Assembly (NCBI RefSeq): GCF_000006405.1
Contig: NW_003205389.1
Coordinates: 22,186 to 86,185 of the forward strand
Direction of reading: 5' to 3'
Source: Perkinsus marinus ATCC 50983
Taxonomy: Eukaryota; Perkinsozoa; Perkinsida; Perkinsidae
DNA: 64,000 bases
Shown here piece by piece: positions 11,487 to 23,713 of this stretch. The translations under genes and the position numbers were made by a program. Below the pieces are notes generated by a model. The model did not search any database. It was not told the origin of the DNA and worked only from the letters and a program-made list of their open reading frames with translations. Within the stretch, counting starts at the first letter, position 1. Each line of letters starts with the position of its first letter.

Positions 11487-12101
11487 AAACGCGCAAAGTG
11501 TGCAAATTGTGCTGCCGGTATTCTGATCTCTTCAACATGGTGTTTCCAAATTTCACTCAGCTCAGCAATTCCGGCGGCTAGACAGTATACATTTATAAAT
11601 AGACACGGATCGTTCCTGATAATGCTGTTATTGCGCTCTACGAATTTCACGTAGTAAACGGCTTATATATGTGACAATGTTTACCAATAACACAGTATTG
11701 ACGTTCTTCAAAATACTCCTATGGAGTGGGTGTTTAGATGCAGTGAGAGAATCTCGACTGTGTAAAATGTGCCAGTCGATGGTTGAGTCATCATCTAGCC
11801 TTATACTGTGTGTATAGTTTTACGTGAGATGTCCTGGTAGTATTCAAATCTGACTGGTTGAATGGTCATAGACATAATCATGCTGTTGGGTTCCTATCTT
11901 GTAGATGCATATTGCCGAGGACCATTCGAGTGTCTCACTAGGTCAACAAATACACATTATGCAAAAGTCATTATATGACAGTTGTAATGCTCATGATTAT
12001 CATCTCACTGTTGTTACTATTGTTATTCATATTCATGTTACTATGTGTCAATTTCAACGCTTAAGCTGCTTTCGAGTTATCAGTAGTACCCGCGTACAGT
12101 C
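11487..12101. other. intergenic, no gene seen
   Basis: AT-rich stretch with only short, compositionally biased open frames. No splice-consistent coding was found. It ends at one copy of the dispersed MITE-like repeat. Confidence 0.5.
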
Positions 12102-12272
12102 AGTGTTGGAATATATCTCCGGTTTCCTCAGTTGAGCCTAGGAGGTCTCCACTGACTAATATGAATTCGGGTAGAAAAAATTCGAAGTGAATGGAAATTT
12201 CCCAAAATTTCCTCAGAATTTTCGTATTGTCATTAACATATGTGGTTGACCATGTGCATATTTTCCCACACT
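12102..12272 (+). mobile_element. MITE-like dispersed repeat, copy 3
   Basis: Begins AGTGTTGGAATATATC and ends TTTTCCCACACT, the best-matched inverted ends (9 of 10). Just upstream of, or in an intron of, the 12.3-15.7 kb gene. Confidence 0.85.
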
Positions 12273-12289
12273 GCCTTAGTTGTGGTTAG

Positions 12290-15200
12290 TAGCTCGGCTG
12301 CTGCTGCTGTTGTCCCCTCAACGTGCTCTCTATCTACTGCACGTCATCATCAAGGATTATATCCCGAAGTGGCTCCGCTCGTCTGCAACTCTTATCGACA
12401 ATCTCCCGAGGCCATCATTGACCGCTCCATTGAAGCACCGAAACGCTACGAAATTAGTCCAGAACTGTAAGTGTATGGATAAGGTGAAGTGCCCTGCATT
12501 CATCACGATGGATATTAACCATGCGAATGTTGTCCTTCTCTTAGTGTACTGAAGAATATCATTACTCGTCCTACAGCAGCGGTAGGAGGTATGATGCCCA
12601 GGGAAACAGCAGCAACAGCAGCAGATCCTTATCGGCTCCTCCCAACTGCTACTACTACTGCTGTTGCTGCCTCGCAAGAAGTCATCGATGCAGTCTCTGT
12701 AGTCCATGAGAAAGAACAAGCGCAAGAGTAGTACTATAGGGGATGTGTTATGAGTGTTTACGAGGCTCTCATTGACAGCGGCTTACCTTGAGACAGTGAG
12801 TGGTGATATTCTCTCAGTGTTCCTATGAATAGAGGTGAAGACGAGCCTCTAGAGCCGTCGAACGGCACCCTGAGAACGCCCATCAGTGTTGTGATTACTG
12901 CTGATGAGAAGACCTACAATTGTAATGAAGCCATCACGGAGAAGACTATGAGTGGGTCGTCTTCAGTAGTCGTCATTAGTTTATCAGCACTTGTGCACCA
13001 GGCACGGTCGAGAGGGAAGCAGTGGCGAGTCGGGCTCAAAATGCACTAGATCTGGCTATGTCATATGCCATGGATGCTCAGCTAAGCTCGGCTGTAGTCA
13101 TCAAAGCACTGGGGGCGGTGCTGTACACTGTTGTTGTTACAGAGTGTTGCCGAACTTGTTGCTTGGAGAGCTGAGAAGGACCGACTTCATGAGGAGCGGG
13201 TCAAGGCCGAAAGGAAGAGGGCTGAGAAGGAACGGTCATAACAGGGGGAGGGAAAATGACGACAACGACGATGAGCTTATTTGGACAGTTCACTTCACTA
13301 GTATTAACAACATTTAATATCCATAATGTACAGTTGAATTTGACTATAGTATCGTTCGTAATGATGTCGCGGATGGCATCAACCTACGTTGGCTTGTTGT
13401 TCAGATTGGCTCGCTCTGTATACAACGATAGAGTCGCTCGTTGGGCTACCTTGGATGCTCAAATAGCAGAGTCCTTTGCTGGAGTAGATGTGAGGGCATT
13501 TCATAGGGATGCTCAGCTCTTTGGGGAGTGTGACTGGACTCATGTACCATTGATTGGAGGAGAGGAGGCGATGGAGGCTCAACAGGCGGTGTAGTAATTC
13601 AACACTGGGTCTAGGATAGTCTATATATCTCGGAATTTGCGAATGTGTTGGAAAATATATTTGGTTTCCTCGGCTGAGCTTGAGAACTCGCTCACTAAAA
13701 ATTAAAAATGAGGTGTAAAAAAACCAACAAGAATTTCCTTAGATTTTTCTCATTATCACTGACGCACATGTATATTTTTCTGCATTAGATGATCATTTCT
13801 TCGATAGCGTTAATGCTCTTGAAACTTGAGGGTGATGTTAAAAGACCGCTGTTGCATGTGATAGATTCGACTCGGAAGCAAAGGCGAGGGCAGACTTGTT
13901 GGCAACAGACTTTGATGAGGTCCTCGAGAGTCGGGCTCACGCAGAGGGGGACTCTGTGGCACTCAACTGGAGGAAGGTGAGAAGGATGGGGGTTGTAGTG
14001 TGAAGTGAAAGAAGTGNNNNNNNNNNNNNNNNNNNNNNNNNNNNNNNNNNNNNNNNNNNNNNNNNNNNNNNNNNNNNNNNNNNNNNNNNNNNNNNNNNNN
14101 NNNNNNNNNNNNNNNNCCACACTTCTGTCACAGTAGTACTGTCACAGTACTGAGATCTGCTTGTCAGATGATAGACGTCGACGCGGGAGCATCTTCGTCC
14201 CCCCTCACGCCGCAGGGGGACAATCTCATCAGGCCCTCCTCGGTCCTCGAAAGTACCGCGCGGACCCATCCGGAAGCGACGGAACCTTCCTATAGGAACT
14301 TATCTAGTGAACTTGTCGATAGGTGAGGCATAGACCAATGTGGTTGAGTATACCTTCACTCTGGTGACAATATGAAAATTCTGAGGAAATTTTGGAAAAC
14401 TTTCGTTGGTTTCTGTATATTTCTACTCGTAATCCGTGTGTGAAGTTCTATAGTGCGCCAGGAAACTCCAACACGTATAATCCGACACTGCTGCTGCGAC
14501 AGTGTATTGGCCAATTGAGAGCCCCCTTCTAAATGCCTTTGTGGTGGTAGGTGTCGCTGTGGTGGTGGTAGCAGCAGCAGTCGACGGAGGCTGGATGAGG
14601 CGGGCCTCCTGTGCTTGAACTGTGATGGCTATCTCGACTCACGGCACCCTCCCAAGGCTTACATTGAGGTGGATCTCAACCGAACCATTGATGGACCTAG
14701 GATGCTACTAGATAAGCTCTCACAGTAAGTGGTATGATATTAACCGAGGAAACCACTGCACGTTGTTGGTGATATTCAGTACTTCGGCCTCCTCCCCATA
14801 TCGGCACAGCTACAGCGCGATAGCTCCCACGACCAAGACGACGACGACTGCCCTTATTGTGTGTTTTGATATCGATAAGATAGGAAGGCTCCGACGAGGC
14901 GTGAGAGAGCTGGACCTGCGAGTGTCGGGTATTTTCGATGCTGATGTAGTGGAATAGCACTGTTGAATATGACTCAGCATAGCTCTGCCCTTTAGGGTCG
15001 ACCCATGGCCTCTTCGCGGTGGATGAGCTCGAGTAGTGGAGGTGATGATCAGAGTAGTGAAGAGTCCGAGGGCCCACGGCATCGAAGGGGCAGAGAACTG
15101 CAGCCATCCCAGAAGGCGGCTGAAGAGGACATGTCTCCACTGCTACCACCGCCTACTACTACTACTGACCACCTCCCACCCCCAAGGATCATCCCACCTA

Positions 15201-15688
15201 GTACCGCTACTGCTGCGGAGATGGCCCCTCCTCCCCAGGCCCCACCGCATCCTCCTCCTCCGCCTCTCCCTCAAGCACTGTGGCAGCAGATGCCGGCAGC
15301 AGGACCACCCACCTTGATGGCCCCTTGGGGAATGCCTCAGCCTGCACCTGTTGGGTATGGTGGTGCTAGCGGTGGTGGTTGGCCGACGTCTACGACAACG
15401 ACGACGACAGCGCCACCAACAGCAGCAGCAGTGGACCCTCAATGGTTACAACACTACCAGGCTATGTATCAGGCCAGTGGGGCCCACTTCGATCAACATG
15501 CACTGCACCAGCAACAACAACAACAAATAGCTATGCAAATGATGATGATGTCCACAGCAAATGTACAACGCCAACAACAACAACAACCATCGGTAGCCTA
15601 TAGTGCTGGCATATACCCCTATCCCCAGCAGGCCCCATCGAAGGGTGGCGGACCTGGCCCTATGGGGCAGTCTATGGGAGGGCGATGA
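12290..15688 (+). CDS. large multi-exon protein, Cys-containing middle and Pro/Gln-rich C-terminus; unknown
   Basis: A chain of same-strand coding exons: an Ala-rich exon from about 12290; VLKNIITRPTAAVGGMMPRE (about 12550); AMSYAMDAQLSSAVVIKAL; a charged helix (RAEKDRLHEERVKAERKRAE, about 13160-13240); MASTYVGLLFRLARSVYNDR (13380-13590); FDSEAKARADLLATDFDEVL (about 13868-13976); then the 100-N gap; SSPLTPQGDNLIRPSS (14170-14320); CLCGGRC plus CLNCDGY (about 14530-14730). After SGIFDAD a splice gives GRPMASSRWMSSSS and a 225-residue Pro- then Gln/Met-rich tail. Two dispersed repeats lie in its introns. The 5' end and some phases are unresolved, and it may be two genes split near the gap. Confidence 0.45.
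13643..13786 (+). mobile_element. MITE-like dispersed repeat, copy 4 (degraded end)
   Basis: Begins ATGTGTTGGAAAATATAT and has TTTCCTCGGCTGAGCTTGAG. Lacks most of the GTAGTTGACCATG block. Intronic. Confidence 0.75.
14017..14116. other. assembly gap (100 N)
   Basis: Exactly 100 N, the usual placeholder for a gap of unknown size. It interrupts a coding region, so at least one exon may be missing. Confidence 0.99.
14365..14489 (-). mobile_element. MITE-like dispersed repeat, copy 5 (inverted, partial)
   Basis: In reverse orientation: AAATTTTGG and GTTGGTTTCTGTATATTTCT match the core, and it ends TCCGACACT. The other end is degraded. Intronic. Confidence 0.7.
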
Positions 15689-15823
15689 TGCTCGAAGCAA
15701 TAGGAGGAGACGACTAAACTCATTATACTCATTTATAATTGCTACATTTCTGTGTACTGATCGTGTGGAGTTGTATCATGCTGGTGATTGTTGTTCTTGT
15801 AGTTACTGTTGTTGTTTTCTTGT

Positions 15824-18574
15824 ATGATTCGTGGAGATGCATCTTGTTATGTCTGTGCACTAGAAGGTGTTATCGAGTCCTACTTGAACGAGGCCCAAGG
15901 TGAGTCCGTAGACTGCAGTTGTGTCCACCCCTGCTCACTCCAGCAGGTTCGGAGGAGTCTCCGGCAGGGCAGACGGTTGGCCCTCAGTGCACAATGCGGT
16001 CCAAGACAAGCACTTCCTGCGACCGGTGTTGTGCGAGGAACACGCCTCAGTGAGTTGCCATTGTGTTGGAGAGAACATTAATTCGGTCAGTGTGAGAGGT
16101 CTGGTTCTTATCCGAGGTTTTCGCATTTTTAACCTGTCATTCATTCGGCTGGCCACTTACCACGACTATGCCAGTCTATAAGTACTCCCATTGTGATCAA
16201 ATCTCTGAAAGAGTCCATAGTCGGATCTTCCTCCCCTCTGATTTGACGCGATGGGATAAGCATTAGTGTACTGCAAAACACAGCATAGTGATAGTTGATC
16301 GTCGTGCCCTCCTCGGCAATGCTTCTCCCCGTTTCAGGTTATTTTGCTATAGACTTAACCGTGTCGGGGTGAAACACTTCCCACACGGTGTCTCGTGTCA
16401 TATTTGTGGGGAAGCTGTTGAGTCGTATGAAGGAGTTGATGGCGAAGGCCGAGGTGGAGGAACTGTGTGTCTTAAATGTCATCAAGTGAGCCGGACCTGG
16501 GGATCGAACCTGCGACCATTATATTCTTCCAGACAGCGGTATGCGACAAGGTCGAGTGTCAAACGAAAGCTGGTTATGTACCACAATTACTCTACGAGAG
16601 GCCCTCAGCCAAGCCCTTCCTGTGCCTCCACTGCCTTGACCTCACTTTCATGTGCTCCTGCAAAGAGGCCCATACCGTTCAAAGACGACTCATGTAGTCT
16701 CTTCGCTCCGCTAGACGAGTGGGATCATTTTCCCTCCTGTTTAGACTGGAACGCCCCTTGAACCTTGACGCCCCCTTCTATTTCATGATGAACACCCACG
16801 CTCTTGCTCTTGAACCATGCGAGCACTTTTATGTCAATTCACTGCAGAGTCCGAGACCCCAATTGGTGAATAGCCCCTCCTCGCCGTGTCTACTCTGAAT
16901 TCTGCTTCCATACAGGTGGCTCTGGCTGGAGACTCTACTGGAGCACCCCAGAGGGTCGTAACTGCCCTACGGCTGCTGGACATTATTGCACATCGTAGCA
17001 CTGTGAGGCGATGGACCATCAAGGAACATCAGAGCCTGAGGTAGCCGGGCCCTGTAGGATCCCACTTGACGGCATTGACTGCTCTTCAGGCGAGTCTTGG
17101 CCAAACTGCAGGAGCCGGTACACCAGCGTGAGAAGTTGAAAGTGAGTTTTATCGCGTCACCACTCTGATATTGAATTCGATCCCTCAGGGCATGCCTCCG
17201 GAGACCGAATCGGAAGCACTGTGGCTGCTAGAGGAGAGCGAGATGTGGGGCCTACCAGTACCGATGTGGACTGCACTGTAAGCTCAAGAGGTTACCTCTA
17301 GAACAGTAGTGACTTCAGAATGTACCTCTATGAGTGTTCGGTCCATGAGGAATACTTATTATTCCAAGCTGGGAAGAAGGTCCATACGAGGGTATGTCGA
17401 GTGCTCCACAAAGAGCTTGTCAATAAGTGGTCAGTGAAGAAGCTGATGGAGAAGGTAAGAGCGATGATGCCCGCCTGCCCAAGCTTAGGGTTCATTCCGC
17501 CCTAGCGATGGTTATTATAGACTGGAAACCATACCCACGTTCGATCCCTGCATGTTGCATTTTTTAAGCTTGTAGATTTGGCCATCGTTAGAAGGAGTTG
17601 TATTCTTCCGCCCCAGTCAAACCCATAGAGTAAAGCGGAGTGGAGATGAGCACATATTCAAAGCTGGATCGATACGACGTCAGATGGATGTAGGCCCCTA
17701 AGGGTCCTCCGTCCCCACCACTTGTCCCCTCAGCGATTCTCTCAAGGCCTGGTCAAGCGCTTGGTGGAGCGAGCGGCTCGTAACGTGTGGGAGTATCGGC
17801 GATGGCATTACATCAGAACAATAACGGAGGAGGGTGAGTGAATCATTTGATCCTGGCTTTCCCTACTCGTGCCAGTTCGAAACGCCCGAGGCGCAAGAGT
17901 CTTTCGATGTGCTGTTTGCGGCCCCTTCCCTGAGTATTCATCTTGGTCGGAAGTGCAAGACCACGTTTTCTACACTGTACCCGACGCTGCCCATGAGGAA
18001 CGATGGAATCGTTTCGAGAAGGAAATGATTACTGTGGGAAAACCACCAGATAGCAGTACGGCCCATGCAGCGATGCTTCTTCGTGTCATTCATAGCTCTT
18101 TATTGTATTTGTCATTCGCCTCTAAGGTACCATCGCACAGTGGAACTCCAGATTCGACAATACCCGGCCGGGGTGTAAGATCCCTCTCACTAACAAATCA
18201 CGTCGTTACACATGGGCGGTAACGAGCTGATTATAGTGGATAAATAGGCATGCTCCCTCAGACCCCTCCTTATCAAGCGACCCTTCCCAAAGTGACTATG
18301 TGGGATCCGCCCTGTGATACAGCTCCCAGAAGGCAGAAAGCAATTGAGTATACTGCGAAGGCCAATAAGAATACGCATTGGCTCGCCCTGTCCTCGACTG
18401 TTACACGGTGAGTTAATACGGTTCGAGTGTTAGGCAATCTGTGATGATTCTAGGGAGAAGGGACGGCAGGACATATGCAATGCGTGGGACCTGAAGAAGG
18501 ACCGCGAGTCTGAGAATGAAGTTTTACTCGGCTCCTCTCGGTTTACTTCGCACATCTCACCAGCAGTTACGTAA
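15824..18574 (+). CDS. Cys-rich, zinc-binding-type protein with about 12 exons; unknown family
   Basis: Begins MIRGDASCYVCALEGVIESY. Successive exons carry CxxC-type elements: TSTSCDRCCARNT (about 16000), HFPHGVSCHICGEAVES with VCLKCHQ (16290-16484), and VCDKVECQ with FLCLHCLDLTFMCSCKEAH (16536-16695). After a 51-nt intron comes FYFMMNTHALALEPCEHF, then VTALRLLDIIAHRSTVRRWT (16920-17040), MYLYECSVHEEYLLFQAGKK (about 17320-17455) and a CAVCG finger with a downstream His (about 17890-17990). The last exons include KVTMWDPPCDTAPRRQKAI and end ISPAVT plus TAA at 18572. Nearly all introns are 35-60 nt. The repeated paired Cys suggest several zinc sites, as in nucleic-acid-binding or ubiquitin-related proteins, but no named family fits. 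The exon near 16100-16280 is unclear. Confidence 0.55.
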
Positions 18575-19008
18575 ACATTTCAAGAGATATCTCGTCTTGT
18601 GTTTACTGAGTATAGTGACTGGAAGACTCGTGCTATCGGGAGCATCTACTACAACGAATTGTTATGAAACATATGGAGCTGATATTCACGCTCATGCTCT
18701 CCGATGGCTTGCCGTCATCTACAACTTATCAAGTCCTCGCTCTCTGAAGCACGACTGGGTTTATTCGTTGCATCGATTTGGTCGTGGCTTGATGCTAGTG
18801 ACAGTCCCCCGAAGCGCTTTCTACTTTCGAACTAGGGATGTATGATTAATCTAATCGGATCGGTTCCTATGCCGTTGAGTCGTATTGGACTTCATCGGGT
18901 GACGTGACGCTGTCCAAGAAGCTGAGCGGGCGTCACTGGTGACGGGGAGCATTCCAATGAGAAACGTCACTGCTGCTGCTAGGGTTTCTCATTTCATTTT
19001 CCTGCACT
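18575..19008. other. short intergenic region
   Basis: No convincing coding. Contains a GTGACG-rich inverted motif (about 18900-18945) and a pyrimidine tract directly before the ATG of the next gene, which could serve as an (unproven) splice or trans-splice acceptor. Confidence 0.35.
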
Positions 19009-19422
19009 ATGAACAGGGCGCTCCGCTTCTTGCTCTTTGGTATTCCTCTTGTAGTGGCATCTGATCAGATGTCGATCGATATTGGTGATACTACGGCTAC
19101 AACAGCCTCTCGTGCACTAGAGCCTTTCACTACTACCACTGCGGTCATCGAGGGCAAGTTTTGTGGGAGTGTATGGTTACAGTCGTTCGTTGTTACTTTG
19201 AAGAAGGAGCGTATGGCTCTCGACATACCATCTTATAAAGTTTCCGGTCAATGTGATTATCACGTGACCGGCCCTCACGTTGAAGTCTCTAACTTTGACG
19301 ATGTCCTCAGAGACTTAATGAATCGCGCTGGGGTAAGCACTTTTGACATAACCATCCTTGACGCGAGCAGACTCCGTATCAATGCTGGAGGTCTCATGAG
19401 TACCACAGTCGAACGCTGTTAA
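19009..19422 (+). CDS. intact single-exon secreted protein, unknown family
   Basis: 137 residues. MNRALRFLLFGIPLVVASDQ is a good signal peptide. The mature part starts with a Thr-rich segment, then a compact region with three Cys (GKFCGSVWLQSFVVTLKKER, SGQCDYHV, terminal VERC). Alternating hydrophobic residues suggest a beta-rich fold. No transmembrane segment follows the signal. The pattern of small exported protein with no introns matches other secreted candidates in the window, although the Cys spacing differs from the 8-Cys family. No function can be given. Confidence 0.7.
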   Translation: MNRALRFLLFGIPLVVASDQMSIDIGDTTATTASRALEPFTTTTAVIEGKFCGSVWLQSFVVTLKKERMALDIPSYKVSGQCDYHVTGPHVEVSNFDDVLRDLMNRAGVSTFDITILDASRLRINAGGLMSTTVERC

Positions 19423-20193
19423 TTCCCTTTTTTTATTACGGATACTCCTTTGCTCGATCAATCGAACCGTTTCAACTACTATACTGTTGCGTATATAGTA
19501 AACCAGTATAAATCAGCTACACGCATGAGCAACGTCAACGAAGCTAGAAATGCACTAGACTCGAGTTCCCGGTGTACATTGAGAGCAATCAACTCAGTGA
19601 ATAATCAGTAATCAGCTATTTCGACAATACCGGAGACGTGCCAGAGGGAGGGGAAAATCACGCTGCTACACTTCCCCTGTTACGAGCCCCCTCTAAGAGT
19701 CGTCCCTCTCCATCACTTCATAGGAGAACTCCACTTCAATTACAATATTCCGTTTAGTGTTTTCATGTAATAGATAATGAAAATTCGTATTTAACCACCT
19801 GGTGAATGATATTGCACTATACGAACAGAGAGACGAATACGGGATTGGCAGATTTCATGTTGGAGGAAGTGTGCGTCATACCGTATGGTTCATATCGATT
19901 ACTGACGGTAGTACGGAGTTGTCATGGTAAGAGGCTCGTGTTTCTCCTCAGATTTGTGATTCTTGTCTTGTTCACAGTTCAACTATCGCGGACGCAGATC
20001 TATAGTAGGGTTAGCATTTTATATTCACAATATCGCCATCATAGGATTTATGTAGTTCAGCAACTCGGACAAACACAACATAAGTAGTCTGATGATGATA
20101 GCTTAGTAAAGTACAACGACCGAAGCCAAACTCATCTGGTCTTACCATCACTTCTGGGCATTAATCACAAGAAGCTTCAAGACCGAATGAGAT
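19423..20193. other. intergenic, no gene seen
   Basis: Only short random open frames. It ends at a dispersed repeat copy (20194-20470). Confidence 0.5.
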
Positions 20194-20470
20194 ACTGTTA
20201 GAATATCTGTCCGCTTTCCTCAGCATAGTTCAAGAATTTCCTCCCTTATTATGGGAGTTTTAAACTCCCATAATAAAAATGAAACATTTAACTTATAAAC
20301 TCAAACTAATAAACATCAAACTCCCATATAAACTCTGAGTTTATATACGAATTAAGATAAAAGTGTTGAAAATCAACAAGAATTCCCCAAATTTTTTCCG
20401 AAATTCGGAGCCTGAATTCTCATTTAGTCGCCGACCCATGTAGTTAACCATGTGCATACTTTCCCATACT
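20194..20470 (+). mobile_element. MITE-like dispersed repeat, copy 6, with internal insertion
   Basis: Begins ACTGTTAGAATATC and ends TTCCCATACT. It carries roughly 90 extra bp (about 20246-20340) that include a perfect 31-nt palindrome (20246-20276) and further AAACTCCCATA-type repeats. Confidence 0.75.
20246..20276. repeat. perfect palindrome, 15-bp arms, 1-nt centre
   Basis: TTATTATGGGAGTTT, centre T, then its exact reverse complement. Inside MITE copy 6. Confidence 0.95.
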
Positions 20471-21043
20471 AGAACGAAGAGCAACTTGTCATGATGGCGA
20501 AGCTTTGCACCGGACCGGCTTATCTCGACTACTGAACACATCCCCACAGCGGTGGAGACTGACTAGCCACAATGAGTTAATGTTATTGACAGGAACTGAA
20601 CTCAAGACGATTGTGATAGTATTAGGATGATGATGATGATGATGAGAAGCAGGAGTATTCCAGTCATCAAGCCTAATGCCACAACAATGCTTGACATATC
20701 TCAGAAGAGAGCTATTGATTTCAACAGATAGCCCGAGCTTAGGCCGAAGGAAGCATCTGAGGCTGTCTCTGCTTCCTTATGCTGATGATGACAATAATAA
20801 AAACGGTAGTAGTATACAGACCTTGATGATAGACCATATGGTGATGTTGATGATGATGAGCTCCTACTACTTATGCTGCTGCTATTCCGCTATTACTCAA
20901 TTGAGCTCTGAATGACGCAGCAATTGTACATACATTAGTACATAGATGACGACAACGACAACAACGAAGCTGGGGAGTTATGACAAGTAATACGGTGGAG
21001 AAAGGGTTTGCCCGAGGCAGTAGACAGACATGATACATGACAG
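20471..21043. other. intergenic with GAT microsatellites
   Basis: Contains several short (GAT)n runs, e.g. around 20626-20645 and 20840-20860. No convincing coding. Confidence 0.4.
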
Positions 21044-23078
21044 TCATAAAATATTAGTCGAATACTCAGTTACAATAGGTCTGAGGCAAACGCACGCATC
21101 ATCAATGCTCATGATGATGATAATCATCATTCTTACCTCAGCTCTCGAAGTTGAACTCCTCATGGTGGTACCTTCCTCATCATCAACGTCGTCGTCAACA
21201 TCCCTACATAGTCCTATGGCTCCCACTGAGCTCCTTGTGGTCCCAGTAGCAGACGCATTACTCTCCTCTCCAACTGCAGCTGTATTGATGTCATTATGGG
21301 CCCCACTATGGCCCGCCCGTCTAGCTGCTATCCACACTGTCGGTACGGAAATACCATACCTTGCCCAAATCACGTCAACAACAACAGCCTATAACAGCAA
21401 CGTACTTCTGTCCCCACCAGCTGCCACTAATTAGACCATTCCTAGCGAAGCGAAGCGCGGCTGTTACACTCGGCCATCTCCACGCCGACTTACCCAAATT
21501 CACATGCTCACCTGATGGTCATTTCACAAGCAGTGTCCATATGTATTACCATTCGGTGAGAGAGGATCCAGTATAACCAGCATGTCCATTTTAAAGGCAT
21601 CAAAGAGCTCCTCTTCATCTGCAGATTCCCTCGAAGTGAAATTGAAAGTATTATCACTAGAACTGAGTGGACGTATTATAAGCTGAGACGCATCAAACGA
21701 AGTGAGGGTCAAACCTGAATACCATACCCCATGCGGATCACAATACCAGTATGAGCTCACCATTGGGTAAAACTATTGTATGATGCTCCTTGACAAGGTC
21801 TCGATACACACTATCATGATCGTCCTCAGATGTATCATCAGGCCCACCATACCACATCAAGAAGCCCAATAGGAGCTGACCCAGGGGAGCACCAACCCAG
21901 CCATCAGCCGAGTAAAACTGGTTTAGAAATGATACAACCATGAGCACCTATAGAGAGACCTAGGAAGTTCTCCCACCGTGACAGATCGGGGAGTAATTTC
22001 GTGGCGCAGTGACAATCTCGGTGTTACTACTTACCAGCGTATAGCTGCTTATGCCACCATTGTAGGGCGATATGAGACCTTCACACAATAGTACGTGTTT
22101 CACAAAAAGGACTAATGGCCGCAAACAACCAAAATGCTGGTTCATCATGGCTATGTACGCAGATGTTTCCAGACCTAGATGTAGAAATCGATTTCGACAC
22201 AAGTCGCAGAATGCAGTCGAACCTGTGTGGTAGGCGCCCGACAGGGATATCTGCACTTGCACCGGTGAATGTAAGGAGCATTGAGCGTTCAATCCCATAC
22301 TACACGTACCACACCTGTTTGAAATAGGATGATAATAAATGGTAATACCTTATCTCACCATTGTTGGTATAATTGATCGAGACTGGGATCTCGGCACGTT
22401 AGTGTAATTAGGGGTATTCGCGACGATGTTATGACCACAGGAGGAGCGACGATGGTACCTGACGTATTAGCCCTCCTATAGCAGCACAGAGTTGATGTTG
22501 AACGATTACCTGCAGGGGCGCATTGTGTGAGATATTCCGACACCAACTCCAAAAGTTTCACACACTCTGCTGCTGCTTTAACATGATCATCAATGCTTCC
22601 CACAGAGGTACTTTCATCAACAATAACACCACCAGAGCTCTGCGGGCAGTGTACTACTATGCCAACATGAAACATGCCCCAGCAACCGACCTCGCTCTGA
22701 TATGAATTGGCGTAGTGAGACGCTTCCCCGTGTTGATATTCTCCACCGACACTCACCCAGGGAGTCAATAATCGTCTATATCGAGCCGAGCCGGGCAATA
22801 ACTAAACCGACTCATCCCCGATCGTCAAGAGCGAACTCAGCCCTACAACAAAATCCAGATCGCTCGCCCATGGTAGATGTAAATTGTAGGTAAACCTATA
22901 CATTTGGGTAGCGGGCACCACTGAGAAGATGAAGAACTTACGATCCGAATGGTAGGCATTTCAGCGAATGTCGTGTCTCCCCAGGTGCTTTAACATCCGC
23001 TGCATCATCACTTGGGAGGGGACGGCCGTTACGGGTGGATGGCGATGGTGGTTCAAATTCGTCAATCATGAGCTGCAT
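21044..23078 (-). CDS. TRF4/TENT4-type non-canonical poly(A) polymerase
   Basis: Nucleotidyltransferase that adds short 3' tails to RNA, as in TRAMP-linked surveillance. Reading 5'-3' on the minus strand: an exon with LKCLPFGSG is spliced to FTYNLHLPWASDLDFVV, giving the G-S motif and the catalytic D-x-D (SDLDF). Next come SSRIPLITLTCRDPSLD, LRPLVLFVKHVLLCEGL with NGGISSY (helical domain), and LNQFYSADGW with APLGQLLLGFLMWYGG (PAP-associated domain). The closing MLVILDPLSPN is spliced to GEHVNLGKSAWRWPSV. This is the TRF4/5 order. The exon phases I checked agree (introns of about 40-67 nt). The C-terminal exon (21044-21373) is Asp/Ser-rich and less certain. A further 5' exon (MRLCSM..., about 23130) is possible. 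Confidence 0.85.
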
Positions 23079-23713
23079 CTGGACAGCAGAGGAATTTCGT
23101 GGCGCGTGACGGAAATATGCTCACCATGCTGCACAGTCGCATCCGCTTGAAATAGTCACCCGAGTTACTATACGTGTCAACAAGATGCATGAAGAAAGCT
23201 AAATCAATTGTTACCTGCGAGGCAAAAGCAAGCGTCACTGCGCTACAAAATTACACGAATTGACGATGGTGCTACATAAATTACTCGACAGAATCGATCA
23301 TTGTTCTTCAATATCATGTCGAGTGAAACGAACATCACTAAGGAGTCCATATTGCGATACACATGAGCAATCCTCAAATAATATGATGTTGCTTTATCGA
23401 TAAGACCCTCTACCCTGCCCTGAGCGTAACGGCTTTAACCGACTACGACGGGGAAGCCCATAGGTACTAATGAGGGTATGTCAGAAGAAAGCTCAAAATG
23501 CTACTGACTATTGTACTATAGCTGGTGCATATAGGATCCTCAATCACTCACTTACTCTATCGGTCACACTAGGCATAATCGGCGGTAATCTTATGGGCTC
23601 TGGTGAGGGAGCGGGGAGTCGCTGTTGACTGTTATAAAACACAGCCGGGGCGGAGCAGCGACTGGGGTTCGACACCTGAAGAGCAGCACGTCGTTGAGCC
23701 AAGGTATAGTTCA

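Noticed and set aside
16498-16560. tRNA-like T-arm (GGTTCGATCCCC on the minus strand)
   Set aside because: It lies in a well-placed 47-nt intron of the Cys-rich gene and has no acceptor, D or anticodon stems.
16672-16692. apparent 21-nt ultra-short intron (GTAGTC...GCTAG)
   Set aside because: A 51-nt intron from the same donor to a better acceptor (CCTGTTTAG) also keeps frame and fits the usual size.
21030-21434. 134-codon plus-strand ORF rich in Met, Leu and Ser
   Set aside because: Shadow of the Asp/Ser-rich last exon of the poly(A) polymerase gene on the minus strand, driven by GAT repeats.
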